In this document: positions 44,075-52,537 of the stretch, piece after piece
Layout of the letters: every line of letters starts with the position of its first letter
Numbering within the stretch: position 1 is the first letter of the stretch
Notes under the pieces: generated by a model
Databases searched by the model: none
What the model was told of the DNA's origin: nothing
The model's input: the letters and a program-made list of their open reading frames with translations, nothing else
Position numbers and translations under genes: made by a program
Origin: Candidatus Vicinibacter proximus
Lineage (GTDB): Bacteria > Bacteroidota > Bacteroidia > Chitinophagales > Saprospiraceae
NCBI GenBank assembly: GCA_016713905.1
Contig: JADJOE010000003.1
Location: 1,116,001 to 1,180,000 of the forward strand
DNA length: 64,000 bases
Direction: 5' to 3'

Positions 44075-45733
44075 TTAAATCGACATTTTTGTAGATTTAA
44101 AAAAACTTAGTATTATGCTTACCAAAGTTACGATCCCAGAGGCAATCACATTATACCAAAGAAAGCCAATATCTAGAGTAAAAAACAATACAAAAACTAC
44201 AGACTGTGCTAAACAAGCAGCAAAAAAAACTATATTTCCATTCACTTTTGGGAATAAAAAAGCAACTATAAATATACCTAATACACTTCCATAAAAAAGA
44301 GATCCTATTATATTAATAAATTGAATTAAATTCTCAAATAAATTCGCATAAAATGCGAATGAAATTGCAAGTATTCCCCAAAAGACAGTAAATAACCTAG
44401 ACCATTGAAGATCACTTAGCCATCCAGAAGTGGATTGAAAAAGTCTTTTTTGAATGTCAACTGACGTGGTTCCAGCCAAAGCATTCAACTCTGCGGATAT
44501 ACTTGACATAGCAGCACAAAATATCACTGCAAGCAATAATCCAATAAATCCCTTAGGTAAATATTTGAGAATGTAATATAAAAATATGTAGTCTTTATCA
44601 TTAGCCTCTACCCTCTCTCCAGAATTTCTTATAAAAGTTTGCACTGTGTCCCTAATCTTTTTTTGAGCCATATTAAGTGAAACGATTAAATCTTTATTCA
44701 GATTGATCTCAGATTGCAGTATATCAATTCTCTGATTATGGATTTCATTCAAATCTTTGGTCCACAGATTGTATTTCTCGGGATGATTTAATTTTAAGGC
44801 CTGCTCTACTTTGGCATTATATGAAATAGGTGTTTTTTCAAATTGAAAAAAAACAAATAATAAAACGCCACACATCAAAATAAATATCTGCATTGGAATT
44901 TTAAGTAATCCATTAAATAACAATCCAACCTGACTTTGTCTGACATTTCTTCCACTTAAATATCTTTGAACCTGAGATTGGTCGGTCCCGAAATAAGCCA
45001 AAGCAAGAAAAAAACCACCTGTTATGCCTGCCCAAAAATTGTATCTCTCCTGAAAATTGAAATTAAAATCTACACCTTTCATTTTACCATTCCATCCAGC
45101 CAACTCCAGAGTTTTGTCTAAAGTGAATCCTGCCGGCATAGAGTAAATAAGAAATCCAAAAATAAAAGCCATTCCTAATATAATGATTGCCATTTGATGT
45201 GTTTGGGTTACTGTAACGGCTTTTGAGCCCCCGCTTACCGTATAGATTATTACCAATACTCCGGTGACTAATTGGGTCAATTGCAAGTTCCACCCAAGAA
45301 CAGTAGATAAAATAATGGCAGGAGCATAAAGCGTTATACCTGCTGCCAAACCTCTTTGGATCAAGAAAATAAAAGCAGCAAATAATCTGGTTTTTAAATC
45401 AAACCTTTGTTCAAGATATTCATATGCAGTAAAAACTTTGAGCCTATAAAATGCCGGGATAAAAATTACAATGATTACAAACATTGCCAGTGGTAATCCA
45501 AAATAGAATTGTACAAATCTAAGCCCATCAGAAAATCCCTGTCCAGTAGTGCTTATAAATGTTATGGCGCTTGCTTGCGTAGCCATAACACCAAGACATA
45601 CTTTCCACCAAACTGAATTTTGTTCACCAAGAAGATAACTGTTTAAATCTTGCTGAGACCGGGATTTGTACCAACCATAGATCACAATAAATGAAATGGT
45701 AATTGTCAATACCAACCAATCAATCCAACTCAT
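44075..45733 (-). CDS. Sodium/solute symporter (SSS family) with an internal hydrophilic insert
   Basis: 552-residue inner-membrane transporter with about 13 helices. Family marks are SRSQQDLNSYLLG (first loop), GVMATQASAITFIS (sodium site, helix 1), YTVSGGSKAVTVTQTHQ and YFGTDQSQVQRYLSGR (about 247-262). A hydrophilic block of about 85 residues (298-382), rich in Asn, Gln and Lys and likely coiled coil, interrupts the usual short loop. The substrate is unknown. Its start lies 3 nt after a 32-codon micropeptide gene that itself starts 1 nt after a secreted PIG-L deacetylase, so a sugar- or amino-sugar-type substrate released by that enzyme is a reasonable guess. Confidence 0.9.
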   Translation of the reverse strand: MSWIDWLVLTITISFIVIYGWYKSRSQQDLNSYLLGEQNSVWWKVCLGVMATQASAITFISTTGQGFSDGLRFVQFYFGLPLAMFVIIVIFIPAFYRLKVFTAYEYLEQRFDLKTRLFAAFIFLIQRGLAAGITLYAPAIILSTVLGWNLQLTQLVTGVLVIIYTVSGGSKAVTVTQTHQMAIIILGMAFIFGFLIYSMPAGFTLDKTLELAGWNGKMKGVDFNFNFQERYNFWAGITGGFFLALAYFGTDQSQVQRYLSGRNVRQSQVGLLFNGLLKIPMQIFILMCGVLLFVFFQFEKTPISYNAKVEQALKLNHPEKYNLWTKDLNEIHNQRIDILQSEINLNKDLIVSLNMAQKKIRDTVQTFIRNSGERVEANDKDYIFLYYILKYLPKGFIGLLLAVIFCAAMSSISAELNALAGTTSVDIQKRLFQSTSGWLSDLQWSRLFTVFWGILAISFAFYANLFENLIQFINIIGSLFYGSVLGIFIVAFLFPKVNGNIVFFAACLAQSVVFVLFFTLDIGFLWYNVIASGIVTLVSIILSFFKSTKMSI

Positions 45734-45736
45734 AAA

Positions 45737-45835
45737 TCAGGCTGAATAAATATTTGAAAGTATGAAAAGAAAAATTACTGCAACCATTAAACCTAAAATC
45801 AGAAGAAATCCATATTTAAGAAACGACTTTTCCAT
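45737..45835 (-). CDS. 32-residue single-pass membrane micropeptide
   Basis: A short frame between the PIG-L gene and the symporter: ATG at 45835, stop TGA at 45737. The peptide begins MEKSFLKYGFLLILGLM, continues as an unbroken hydrophobic helix (about residues 9-27) and ends LSNIYSA. Its ATG is 1 nt after the PIG-L stop and its stop is 3 nt before the symporter ATG, the spacing of a translationally coupled gene. I know of no named family for it. The topology suggests a small accessory subunit or chaperone of the symporter. The risk is that it is an open spacer; conservation would decide. Confidence 0.6.
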   Translation of the reverse strand: MEKSFLKYGFLLILGLMVAVIFLFILSNIYSA

Positions 45836-45836
45836 G

Positions 45837-48302
45837 TTAAAAAGAAATTAAATTGGAAAATATTCTATAGGCACCAGGAATACCTGCCGGCAATTGCCTG
45901 AACCATGCAAGTGATGTATAAATCATGTATCCTTTTCCGGTTTTTTTACATAACAACCCAGATTTCAATGGAGAATCCCCAGGATCATTCATAGCTAAAA
46001 TCTCCTCAAATTCCTTGGGATAACTAGCAGGAAAGTATAATCCACGTTCCTGAATCCAATTTTTAAAATCTAATTCACTGATTTTGTTTGGATTTAATAG
46101 AATCTTATGTGCAGGGTTTATAAATTTGACTTCTGCAGATTCATCGGTCACACGATTTCTAGAAATTTTAAAATTTTCCCCTAAAAAATTTTGATTAACC
46201 AATTCATTTGAAGTGTTGTATTGAATTATTACTTTACCACCATCTTTGGCAAAATTTTCTAAGAAATTATAGGAATTTGCTAATTCTTCCTGGGTATTGA
46301 AAGCGCGTATTCCAAATACAATTACATCATAATTTTTTCTATTGATTTTAGTTAAATCCCTTGCTTGCAATACATCCATTTTAAAACCCATTTTTAATAT
46401 TGCCTCATCAACATTATCTCCGGCACCATCAATGTACGCTACTCGTTTATCATTAATTTTAAAGTCACAAACTGCCACTCTAATTTTTGCGGGTATTAGT
46501 ACATTAATCCAGGGAATATGGCTGTACTTTATTGTTCGCTGCGTGCAAATGGGGTGTTCACCATTTACCAAACTTATTTCATTTATTTCGTTTTTAACAC
46601 CATTAGCCTGTATCTGTAACTCAAATATTTTTTCTTCCCCTGGCACACTAAATTGATATTCAATCTCAGAAGGCAAAACAGTTATTCCTTCAGTATTCCT
46701 GAATTGTATTTTACCGGTTTGATTTGGTGCATTTGACTTTAAAGTAAAATTAAATTTTACTGGCTTGTCATTATTAATTAAGACCAAATGATCTGTGGGA
46801 AGGATTACTAAAGAAGGTAAAACATCAACCGGTTGTCTTACTTCACCTAAAACTGGGTCATCATTCTTATAAATAACCCTCCTGTAAATGTCGTAAGATT
46901 TATTAAAAATTACAATTTTGAATCTAACCTCAAAATCTGGTGGTGAGACTGGCAAATTTCTTAAAGCTACTTCATCCACTCTGTAAATCCCCTTGCCTCT
47001 TCCATGCTTGAGCCAAAATGGTGCACTCAAGGGAATATCACTTACAATGATGTCTTTATGCCAATACGTTGGGATATTACTCAACAATAATTTTTGAAAA
47101 GAAGAATCTCCAAAACCTGGTAAAAGCTCTATTCTATCCAATGTAACACCGATAGAACGTGAGATTATTTCTGTGCTTAATCTAACCCCATTACCTCTCG
47201 AGATTGTTTGCCTGTCAATAAAAGCCTCCGCATATATACCTGCACATTCAAAAATTAAATCCCGAATAGCTTTTAGCTTAGACTCCTTATAAACACCTGC
47301 ATTTATAGCTTCAAGGTATTCTTCTGCTTTTTGGAGTAACGGAATGCTCTTGAAAGGTGCAGACACGTCAAATTGATTAATTAGCTCGTCCAAAACTTTA
47401 TCAAGATTCCCTCCTCCATTAAATCTAGACCAGCTAAAGTTCAATCCATCAAAAGGAGATATTTCCCCGTTCCCCTTTTTGGAATCAAGTCTTTCGAAAT
47501 ATTCCAATTGAGAGCCTCTGACAGAGTTTATTCCAAAACCTTGGGACTTATGCATACTTCTGCTTTGGGCGGAAATTTCCCCATTGGAAAATCCTGATGC
47601 TGGATAATAACTACCTATATCCAATGAATTTAAGTTAGATTTGTCTGCAGCATCAAACTTTTCTTTAGATCCAAAAAAGAAATAAGAAGTATTGAAAAAT
47701 ATTCGGTCTACCCGGACAGGCTCTGGCAAATCCAACAAATCTCTTCTGTACAAACTATTTCTGGCTAAATCAAAAGCCTCCATCCCAAGCATAGCAGATG
47801 CAGTATGATGGCCATGGGTTTTACCACTTGTCCTATGGTCAAATCGATTTATGATTACATCCGGCTTAAATGTTCTTATTAGGCGCACCAAATCCAATAA
47901 AACGGAATCTTTATCCCAAATGGTAAATGTTTCTTCGGCATTCTTGGAATACCCAAAATCATTGGCTCGTGTAAAAAACTGAATCCCTCCATCAATTTCT
48001 CTAGCTCTCATCAACTCATGGGTCCTTATTACACCTAAAAGTTCATCCAGCTCAGGGCCAATAAGATTCTGCCCTCCATCACCACGGGTCATGGACACGT
48101 ATGCAGTTCGCAATTTGAGATCGTTAGAAAGGTAGCTAATTAACCTTGTATTCTCATCATCCGGATGAGCCGCAATATATAACACAGAACCTACTACTTT
48201 TAAAGCCTTCATTTCCTCAAGGATCAAAGAAGCTGGCCTGGTTTGACTTTCTACCTTAAGAACCAATAGAAACAAGCTTAATATAATACAAAATTGACGC
48301 AT
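45837..48302 (-). CDS. Secreted PIG-L family deacetylase, large form
   Basis: 821 residues with a signal peptide (1-19, ending VESQ). The N-terminal PIG-L/LmbE domain has the zinc motif AAHPDDE (44-50), the following TRGDGGQN, and the distal histidines HGHH (163-166). Members remove N-acetyl groups from GlcNAc-containing molecules. The remaining 500 residues look like beta-sandwich domains (about 430-600) and a ThuA- or glutamine-amidotransferase-like domain (about 605-820, VAYIDGAGDNVDEAI and GGKVIIQYNT), not clearly assigned. It is far larger than the bacillithiol deacetylase BshB and is exported, so it should act in the periplasm or on the surface. Confidence 0.85.
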   Translation of the reverse strand: MRQFCIILSLFLLVLKVESQTRPASLILEEMKALKVVGSVLYIAAHPDDENTRLISYLSNDLKLRTAYVSMTRGDGGQNLIGPELDELLGVIRTHELMRAREIDGGIQFFTRANDFGYSKNAEETFTIWDKDSVLLDLVRLIRTFKPDVIINRFDHRTSGKTHGHHTASAMLGMEAFDLARNSLYRRDLLDLPEPVRVDRIFFNTSYFFFGSKEKFDAADKSNLNSLDIGSYYPASGFSNGEISAQSRSMHKSQGFGINSVRGSQLEYFERLDSKKGNGEISPFDGLNFSWSRFNGGGNLDKVLDELINQFDVSAPFKSIPLLQKAEEYLEAINAGVYKESKLKAIRDLIFECAGIYAEAFIDRQTISRGNGVRLSTEIISRSIGVTLDRIELLPGFGDSSFQKLLLSNIPTYWHKDIIVSDIPLSAPFWLKHGRGKGIYRVDEVALRNLPVSPPDFEVRFKIVIFNKSYDIYRRVIYKNDDPVLGEVRQPVDVLPSLVILPTDHLVLINNDKPVKFNFTLKSNAPNQTGKIQFRNTEGITVLPSEIEYQFSVPGEEKIFELQIQANGVKNEINEISLVNGEHPICTQRTIKYSHIPWINVLIPAKIRVAVCDFKINDKRVAYIDGAGDNVDEAILKMGFKMDVLQARDLTKINRKNYDVIVFGIRAFNTQEELANSYNFLENFAKDGGKVIIQYNTSNELVNQNFLGENFKISRNRVTDESAEVKFINPAHKILLNPNKISELDFKNWIQERGLYFPASYPKEFEEILAMNDPGDSPLKSGLLCKKTGKGYMIYTSLAWFRQLPAGIPGAYRIFSNLISF

Positions 48303-48404
48303 AGATTAAATTTGATAAATGGCGAAGATCAGCATTTGAATTGAAAAACATTATAAACAAATGATGGCATTTTACATTTAATTTGTAGAACTAAATAAAT
48401 CATA

Positions 48405-49490
48405 TTGCAAACTAAACCGGTAATTGAAGTTCCCAAAGATCAGAAAATTCTCATTCTTGGGCCGTGCAGCGCTGAATCATACGAACAAATGTCTAGCGTT
48501 TGTAGCCAAACAATAGACTTTAAGCCTGATTTAATAAGAGCAGGTGTATGGAAACCAAGAACTCGACCGGGATCTTTTGAAGGAAAAGGAGAAGAAGCCT
48601 TGGAGTGGCTGGTCCAGATAAAAAAAGATTTTAATGTTAAGGTGTGTACCGAGGTGGCTAACCAGGACCATGTTGAAAAATGCCTTAAGGCAGGGATTGA
48701 TGTAGTGTGGGTTGGAGCAAGAACCACAGTAAATCCATTTTATGTCCAAGAAATAGCTGATGCATTAAAAGGAACGAATATGCCTGTCATGGTAAAAAAC
48801 CCCCTTAACCCAGACCTTTTCCTTTGGTTAGGTGCCATAGAGAGGTTTTATAAGGTTGGGCTTGAAAAAATTGCAGCAATTCATCGAGGATTTTCTTTTT
48901 ATGGAAATTCAATATATCGAAATGTACCTCGTTGGCAAATTCCAATTGAATTAAAGAGAAAAATACCGGAAATCCAGCTCATTGCAGACATCAGTCACAT
49001 AAGTGGAACGCCAGACCACTTGCAAGAAATCGCCCAAATAGCAATGGACTTAAATTATGATGGCTTAATGGTAGAGGTACACCCAAATCCAGCATTAGCC
49101 TTAAGTGATTCTGACCAACAGGTAACTCCTTACTTTTTAAAGAAATATGTACTTGATTTGCTTATCCAAAGAAAAACTCAATCTAACAACCTACTCTTTA
49201 ATGAGAAAATATCAGCAATCAGAGGAAAAATTGATCATATCGACAAAGAAATCATAGAATTATTAGCAAAACGAATGAAATTGGCTGATGCCATTGGCGA
49301 AGAAAAAAGAAAGGAGGAAATATCTATTTTTCAACCTTCGAGATGGGAAGAAATAGTGTCAAAGCTTCTTGTTGAAGCCCAAAAAAATAATCTCAGCCAA
49401 GAGTTTATATTATCACTAACGGAAGCAATCCACATTGAATCTATCCAACACCAGAGTGCTAAAATGAATAATTCTCTGGCACAGCAGTAA
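48405..49490 (+). CDS. Bifunctional DAHP synthase / chorismate mutase
   Basis: 361 residues. The N-terminal type I-beta DAHP synthase (about 10-255) condenses PEP and erythrose-4-phosphate, the first shikimate-pathway step. Motifs are ILILGPCSAES (about 15-25), AGVWKPRTRPGSFEG, WVGARTTVNPF, VMVKNPLNPD, and DISHISGTP with the metal-binding histidine. The C-terminal AroQ chorismate mutase (about 265-345) has IRGKIDHIDKEIIELLAKRMKLADAIGEEKR. The order synthase-mutase is the Bacteroidota fusion; the mutase part provides feedback control in studied examples. The only available start is the TTG at 48405, since the frame is closed upstream. Confidence 0.93.
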   Translation: MQTKPVIEVPKDQKILILGPCSAESYEQMSSVCSQTIDFKPDLIRAGVWKPRTRPGSFEGKGEEALEWLVQIKKDFNVKVCTEVANQDHVEKCLKAGIDVVWVGARTTVNPFYVQEIADALKGTNMPVMVKNPLNPDLFLWLGAIERFYKVGLEKIAAIHRGFSFYGNSIYRNVPRWQIPIELKRKIPEIQLIADISHISGTPDHLQEIAQIAMDLNYDGLMVEVHPNPALALSDSDQQVTPYFLKKYVLDLLIQRKTQSNNLLFNEKISAIRGKIDHIDKEIIELLAKRMKLADAIGEEKRKEEISIFQPSRWEEIVSKLLVEAQKNNLSQEFILSLTEAIHIESIQHQSAKMNNSLAQQ

Positions 49491-49535
49491 TAATATTTTA
49501 TATTTATATTATTGATTAACTGCCACTTAAATATT

Positions 49536-49559
49536 ATATTAAAAAATATTTTTTAATAT
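49536..49559. repeat. 24-bp all-A/T palindrome upstream of the ABC operon
   Basis: A perfect 24-bp palindrome made only of A and T, between the aroA-aroQ stop and the ABC operon promoter, starting 12 bp upstream of its -33 box. It could be an UP-like element, a weak terminator for the preceding gene, or chance in very A/T-rich sequence. Confidence 0.3.
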
Positions 49560-49571
49560 TCATTAAAAATA

Positions 49572-49604
49572 TTTGGAAAATATAATTCAGGACATATACC
49601 TTTG
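49572..49604 (+). promoter_or_regulatory. Promoter of the GntR/ABC transporter operon
   Basis: TTTG (49572-49575), 21 nt, TACCTTTG (49597-49604): both boxes of the Bacteroidota promoter at an acceptable spacing. The inverted repeat that follows directly covers the probable start of transcription. Confidence 0.7.
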
Positions 49605-49630
49605 TAGTGTATTAGTTATTTAATACACTA
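49605..49630. promoter_or_regulatory. Probable GntR (YtrA-type) operator
   Basis: TAGTGTATTA-GTTATT-TAATACACTA: a perfect 10-bp inverted repeat with a 6-nt spacer, abutting the -7 box. The outer half-sites AGTGTA and TACACT are 12 bp apart. From memory the operator of Bacillus subtilis YtrA is AGTGTA-N13-TACACT, nearly the same. The operon encodes a YtrA-type regulator (51283-51642), so autorepression is the natural reading. Confidence 0.7.
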
Positions 49631-49641
49631 AATCAATAGTT

Positions 49642-50517
49642 ATGATTCATTTGCAAAATGTAAGTTTTCAATACAGAAAAGGCAAAAGTATTTTTAAAGA
49701 TCTCGAACTCAATTTAAATGCAGGAAGCATTTATGGCCTTCTTGGAAAAAACGGAGCAGGAAAAACCACCTTACTGCGACTAATTAATGGGTTGATCTTT
49801 CCCACATCAGGCAGTGTGGATATTCTAGGTTATCCTGCTGAAGAAAGACATCCAGAAATGCTTGCAGATATATGCTTTGTTCAGGAAGAACCATATATCC
49901 CAAATCTTTCCATTATCGCTTTCTTGTATACCTATGCCCCATTCTATCCAAATTTTGACTTTGATCAATTTTTCAAACTTATTACTGAATTTAGTCTGGA
50001 AGGAAGTTTGAAGTTGGACAAACTATCTTTTGGGCAAAAAAAGAAAGTAATGTTGAGTTTTGCCCTCGCCAGCAATGCCAGAATTGTGATACTCGATGAA
50101 CCTACAAATGGATTAGACATACCTTCAAAGTCTCAATTTAGAAAGCTCATCACGGAAGCCATGCTAAATGATAGAATGATCATTATTTCTACACACCAGG
50201 TGCGTGATATGGTTAACCTAATAGATCCAATTTTAATTATTGATGAGGGCCAGGTAGTCTTCAATTATTCTTTAGAAGAAATAGCTGAGGCTCTTGTATT
50301 TGAAGTACACAACACGTTGACTGAGCCAAAAGATGTTTTATTCAGTGAACGTATTAGTGGCGGGTACATTACAATTAGAGAAAATACGCATGAGGAATTC
50401 TCGAATGTAGATGTAGAAGCTCTTTTTAATGCGATCCTGATCAAAAAAGAAGAGATTGTAAAAATTCTAGAAAAGCATAAAACAAGTCACTCAACCACAC
50501 AAAAATTATCAAAATGA
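49642..50517 (+). CDS. ABC transporter ATP-binding protein
   Basis: 291 residues. Walker A GKNGAGKT (35-42), Q-loop in CFVQEEPYIP, signature LSFGQKKKVMLS (an unusual SFGQK form), Walker B IVILDEPTNGLD, H-loop in IISTHQVRD. The C-terminal 80 residues are an extra domain as in YtrB/EcsA-like exporters. It overlaps the following permease by 4 nt (ATGA). The first gene of the GntR-controlled operon; it probably drives an envelope-stress or antibiotic-response exporter. Confidence 0.9.
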   Translation: MIHLQNVSFQYRKGKSIFKDLELNLNAGSIYGLLGKNGAGKTTLLRLINGLIFPTSGSVDILGYPAEERHPEMLADICFVQEEPYIPNLSIIAFLYTYAPFYPNFDFDQFFKLITEFSLEGSLKLDKLSFGQKKKVMLSFALASNARIVILDEPTNGLDIPSKSQFRKLITEAMLNDRMIIISTHQVRDMVNLIDPILIIDEGQVVFNYSLEEIAEALVFEVHNTLTEPKDVLFSERISGGYITIRENTHEEFSNVDVEALFNAILIKKEEIVKILEKHKTSHSTTQKLSK

Positions 50518-51281
50518 AATCAAGTATATTCATGTTCTCCCCTACCAGATTCATCAATTTGTTTAAAAGGGAATGGAACTATAAAAAAAATACAATTCTA
50601 ATTGTTTTTATCAGTGTACTGGGAGGACTTTCTGTGCCGCTGATTTTACAAATCTTAACACAACATAATCCGAAAAACTTATTTACAACTGAAACATTAA
50701 TAGTAAATCTGGCTATTATGGGTGTAATTTTTGCAAGTCTTTGCTTTTCCGAATTCATTCAAACCACCAGCAAGCAAAACTACCTAAGTATCCCGGCTTC
50801 AGCTTTAGAAAAGCTACTTTCAAAATGGTTTTTAATATCTTTGGTCATCCCTATAATATATATTATTTCCTACTATGGGTATTCCAAATTAATTACTTTT
50901 TCTGCCAATCTATTCATAAAAGATAAGTTAGAATACTCTACAATTGATTTAAAAGTTGTTTGGCAATTTTTACTGAATATAATCTTAGTGCAAAGTGTTT
51001 ATATACTTGGTTCGGTTTGGATGCCAAAAAACTCAATACTTAAGACCTCTTTCGGACTGTTTGCCATACTTATATTTATTGCAATCTTTTCCTTTATATG
51101 TTTTAGAATAACATTTCATGAATATTTTACAGGATTGGTTATGACAGGTTCGGGTCCTAACATCACCATAAATGGAGACATATTTTTTGAATCTCCAATC
51201 ATAAGAAAACTAACAGGTATAGTTATTTTCCTATTCATTATGACCGTTAGTTTATTCAAGTTAAGAGAAAAACAATTATAA
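50514..51281 (+). CDS. ABC-2-type transporter permease
   Basis: 255 residues, six predicted helices (about 29-48, 68-84, 103-121, 144-162, 176-196, 233-248), no soluble domain. Partner of the upstream ATPase, as shown by the 4-nt overlap. The substrate is unknown. Confidence 0.82.
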   Translation: MKSSIFMFSPTRFINLFKREWNYKKNTILIVFISVLGGLSVPLILQILTQHNPKNLFTTETLIVNLAIMGVIFASLCFSEFIQTTSKQNYLSIPASALEKLLSKWFLISLVIPIIYIISYYGYSKLITFSANLFIKDKLEYSTIDLKVVWQFLLNIILVQSVYILGSVWMPKNSILKTSFGLFAILIFIAIFSFICFRITFHEYFTGLVMTGSGPNITINGDIFFESPIIRKLTGIVIFLFIMTVSLFKLREKQL

Positions 51282-51282
51282 C

Positions 51283-51642
51283 ATGGACTTCCACAAACAA
51301 CAACCTATATATCTACAAATAGCCGATGTGCTGTTAGAAGATATTCTTCAAAGAAAAATATCTGATGGAGAGCGTGTTCCTTCAGTTAGAGAATTGGCGC
51401 TTTCTGTTCAGGTCAATCCAAATACTGTTCAGCGAAGTTATCAATGGCTTCAAGATGAAGAAATCATCATTCAAAAACGAGGAATTGGCTTTTTCCTATG
51501 TGATAAAGTATATGAAAAAACTCTTCACATAAAAAGAGATGAATTAATAAAAGTCACTATACCTGAAACAATTAAGCAAATGAAATTATTAGGAATAGGA
51601 ATTCACGAATTTGAAGAGATTTTTCAAAGCATGCACAATTAA
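51283..51642 (+). CDS. GntR-family transcriptional regulator, YtrA subfamily
   Basis: 119 residues: a winged helix-turn-helix (about 5-75) with QPIYLQIADVLLEDI, SVRELALSVQVNPNTVQRSYQWLQDE and a short C-terminal helical tail (about 80-119). The short tail in place of a large ligand domain defines the YtrA subfamily, which is typically encoded beside ABC transporters and represses its own operon. It starts 1 nt after the permease stop. Confidence 0.92.
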   Translation: MDFHKQQPIYLQIADVLLEDILQRKISDGERVPSVRELALSVQVNPNTVQRSYQWLQDEEIIIQKRGIGFFLCDKVYEKTLHIKRDELIKVTIPETIKQMKLLGIGIHEFEEIFQSMHN

Positions 51643-51688
51643 TCAAAATTACTTAAAGATTGAATATAAATAACAGATTCCAACCAAT

Positions 51689-52432
51689 ATGAAAACCAGC
51701 AACAAATTATTATCCTCAGCCTTGTTTATTATTTGTGCCTCAATTTTAGGCATGATTCAATACAGCAAATATTTTATTAAAGATCAAGTAGAATTAGAAT
51801 CGGGTCGTGAAATTCTAAAAAACAAACAATTAGAACGATTTACTAAAATTAACCTAGCTTCTAATTTTGATATTTCCATTTTCAAAGGACCTGAATCTAT
51901 TATTCTGGAAGGGGATTCAATTTTAATAGAAAATTTAACGATGGAAATAAAAGATTCTGTTTTAACCCTAAACTTAAATGGTGAGATTAAAAATTATAGT
52001 TCATCAGGTCTAAAAATAAAAATATATTGTAACCAGTTGAACGAAATCACTCTTCTAGGTTCTGGAGATGTAACTATGCAGGACACCTTCAAAAGCTCTC
52101 ATGCAGAATTAACACTGACTGGCAGCGGGAGTATAGTCGGTAAATTTTCGTCAGAAATTCTTGATGTTTCCTTATTGGGTTCTGGTGAAATTAGAAATGT
52201 TGGAAATTCAAATCACACCTCAGCGACTTTGTCTGGTAGTGGGGACATTGACTTATCTAAAACAATTGCACAAAGCTGTACTTCAAATCTCTTGGGGTCC
52301 GGTAATATTGAGATAAATTGCTCAAAAACCCTTGACATTGACCTGACTGGAAATGGTGAGATTAATTATAAAGGAACTCCAAAGTTAAACATTAAGAAAT
52401 TAGGAAATGGAGAAGTTCATGCCATGGATTAA
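51689..52432 (+). CDS. DUF2807 (head GIN domain) surface protein
   Basis: 247 residues: an N-terminal membrane anchor or signal (about 7-25), then a right-handed beta-helix built from repeats of 15-20 residues with the pattern LxGSGxI (LGSGDV, TGSGSI, LGSGEI, SGSGDI, LGSGNI, TGNGEI, LGNGEV). This is the DUF2807 putative autotransporter adhesin domain. It lies 46 nt downstream of the GntR gene and before the terminator at 52484, so it should be transcribed with the ABC genes. The function is unknown; DUF2807 proteins recur in envelope-stress operons. Confidence 0.82.
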   Translation: MKTSNKLLSSALFIICASILGMIQYSKYFIKDQVELESGREILKNKQLERFTKINLASNFDISIFKGPESIILEGDSILIENLTMEIKDSVLTLNLNGEIKNYSSSGLKIKIYCNQLNEITLLGSGDVTMQDTFKSSHAELTLTGSGSIVGKFSSEILDVSLLGSGEIRNVGNSNHTSATLSGSGDIDLSKTIAQSCTSNLLGSGNIEINCSKTLDIDLTGNGEINYKGTPKLNIKKLGNGEVHAMD

Positions 52433-52483
52433 ATTAAGAATCTGTTAGTTTCCTGTTTTGGAGTAATTATTTAAGATATCATT

Positions 52484-52523
52484 AATCCTTTGTCTTTTAG
52501 AAGACAAAGGATTATCCTATTTT
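52484..52523 (+). terminator. Terminator of the GntR/ABC/DUF2807 operon
   Basis: AATCCTTTGTCTT-TTAG-AAGACAAAGGATT: a perfect 13-bp stem with a 4-nt loop, followed by ATCCTATTTTT. The T-run is also part of the -7 box of the next gene. Confidence 0.75.
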
Positions 52524-52525
52524 TG
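52518..52525 (+). promoter_or_regulatory. -7 box of the acyl-CoA dehydrogenase gene
   Basis: TATTTTTG followed by C, 12 nt before the ATG at 52538. It overlaps the T-tract of the preceding terminator, so terminator and promoter share bases. Confidence 0.55.
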
Positions 52526-52537
52526 CAAAAAAAATAA

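Noticed and set aside
49489..49513. AATAATAT/ATATTATT stem after the DAHP synthase gene
   Set aside because: It is made only of A and T, so too weak to act as a terminator; likely compositional.
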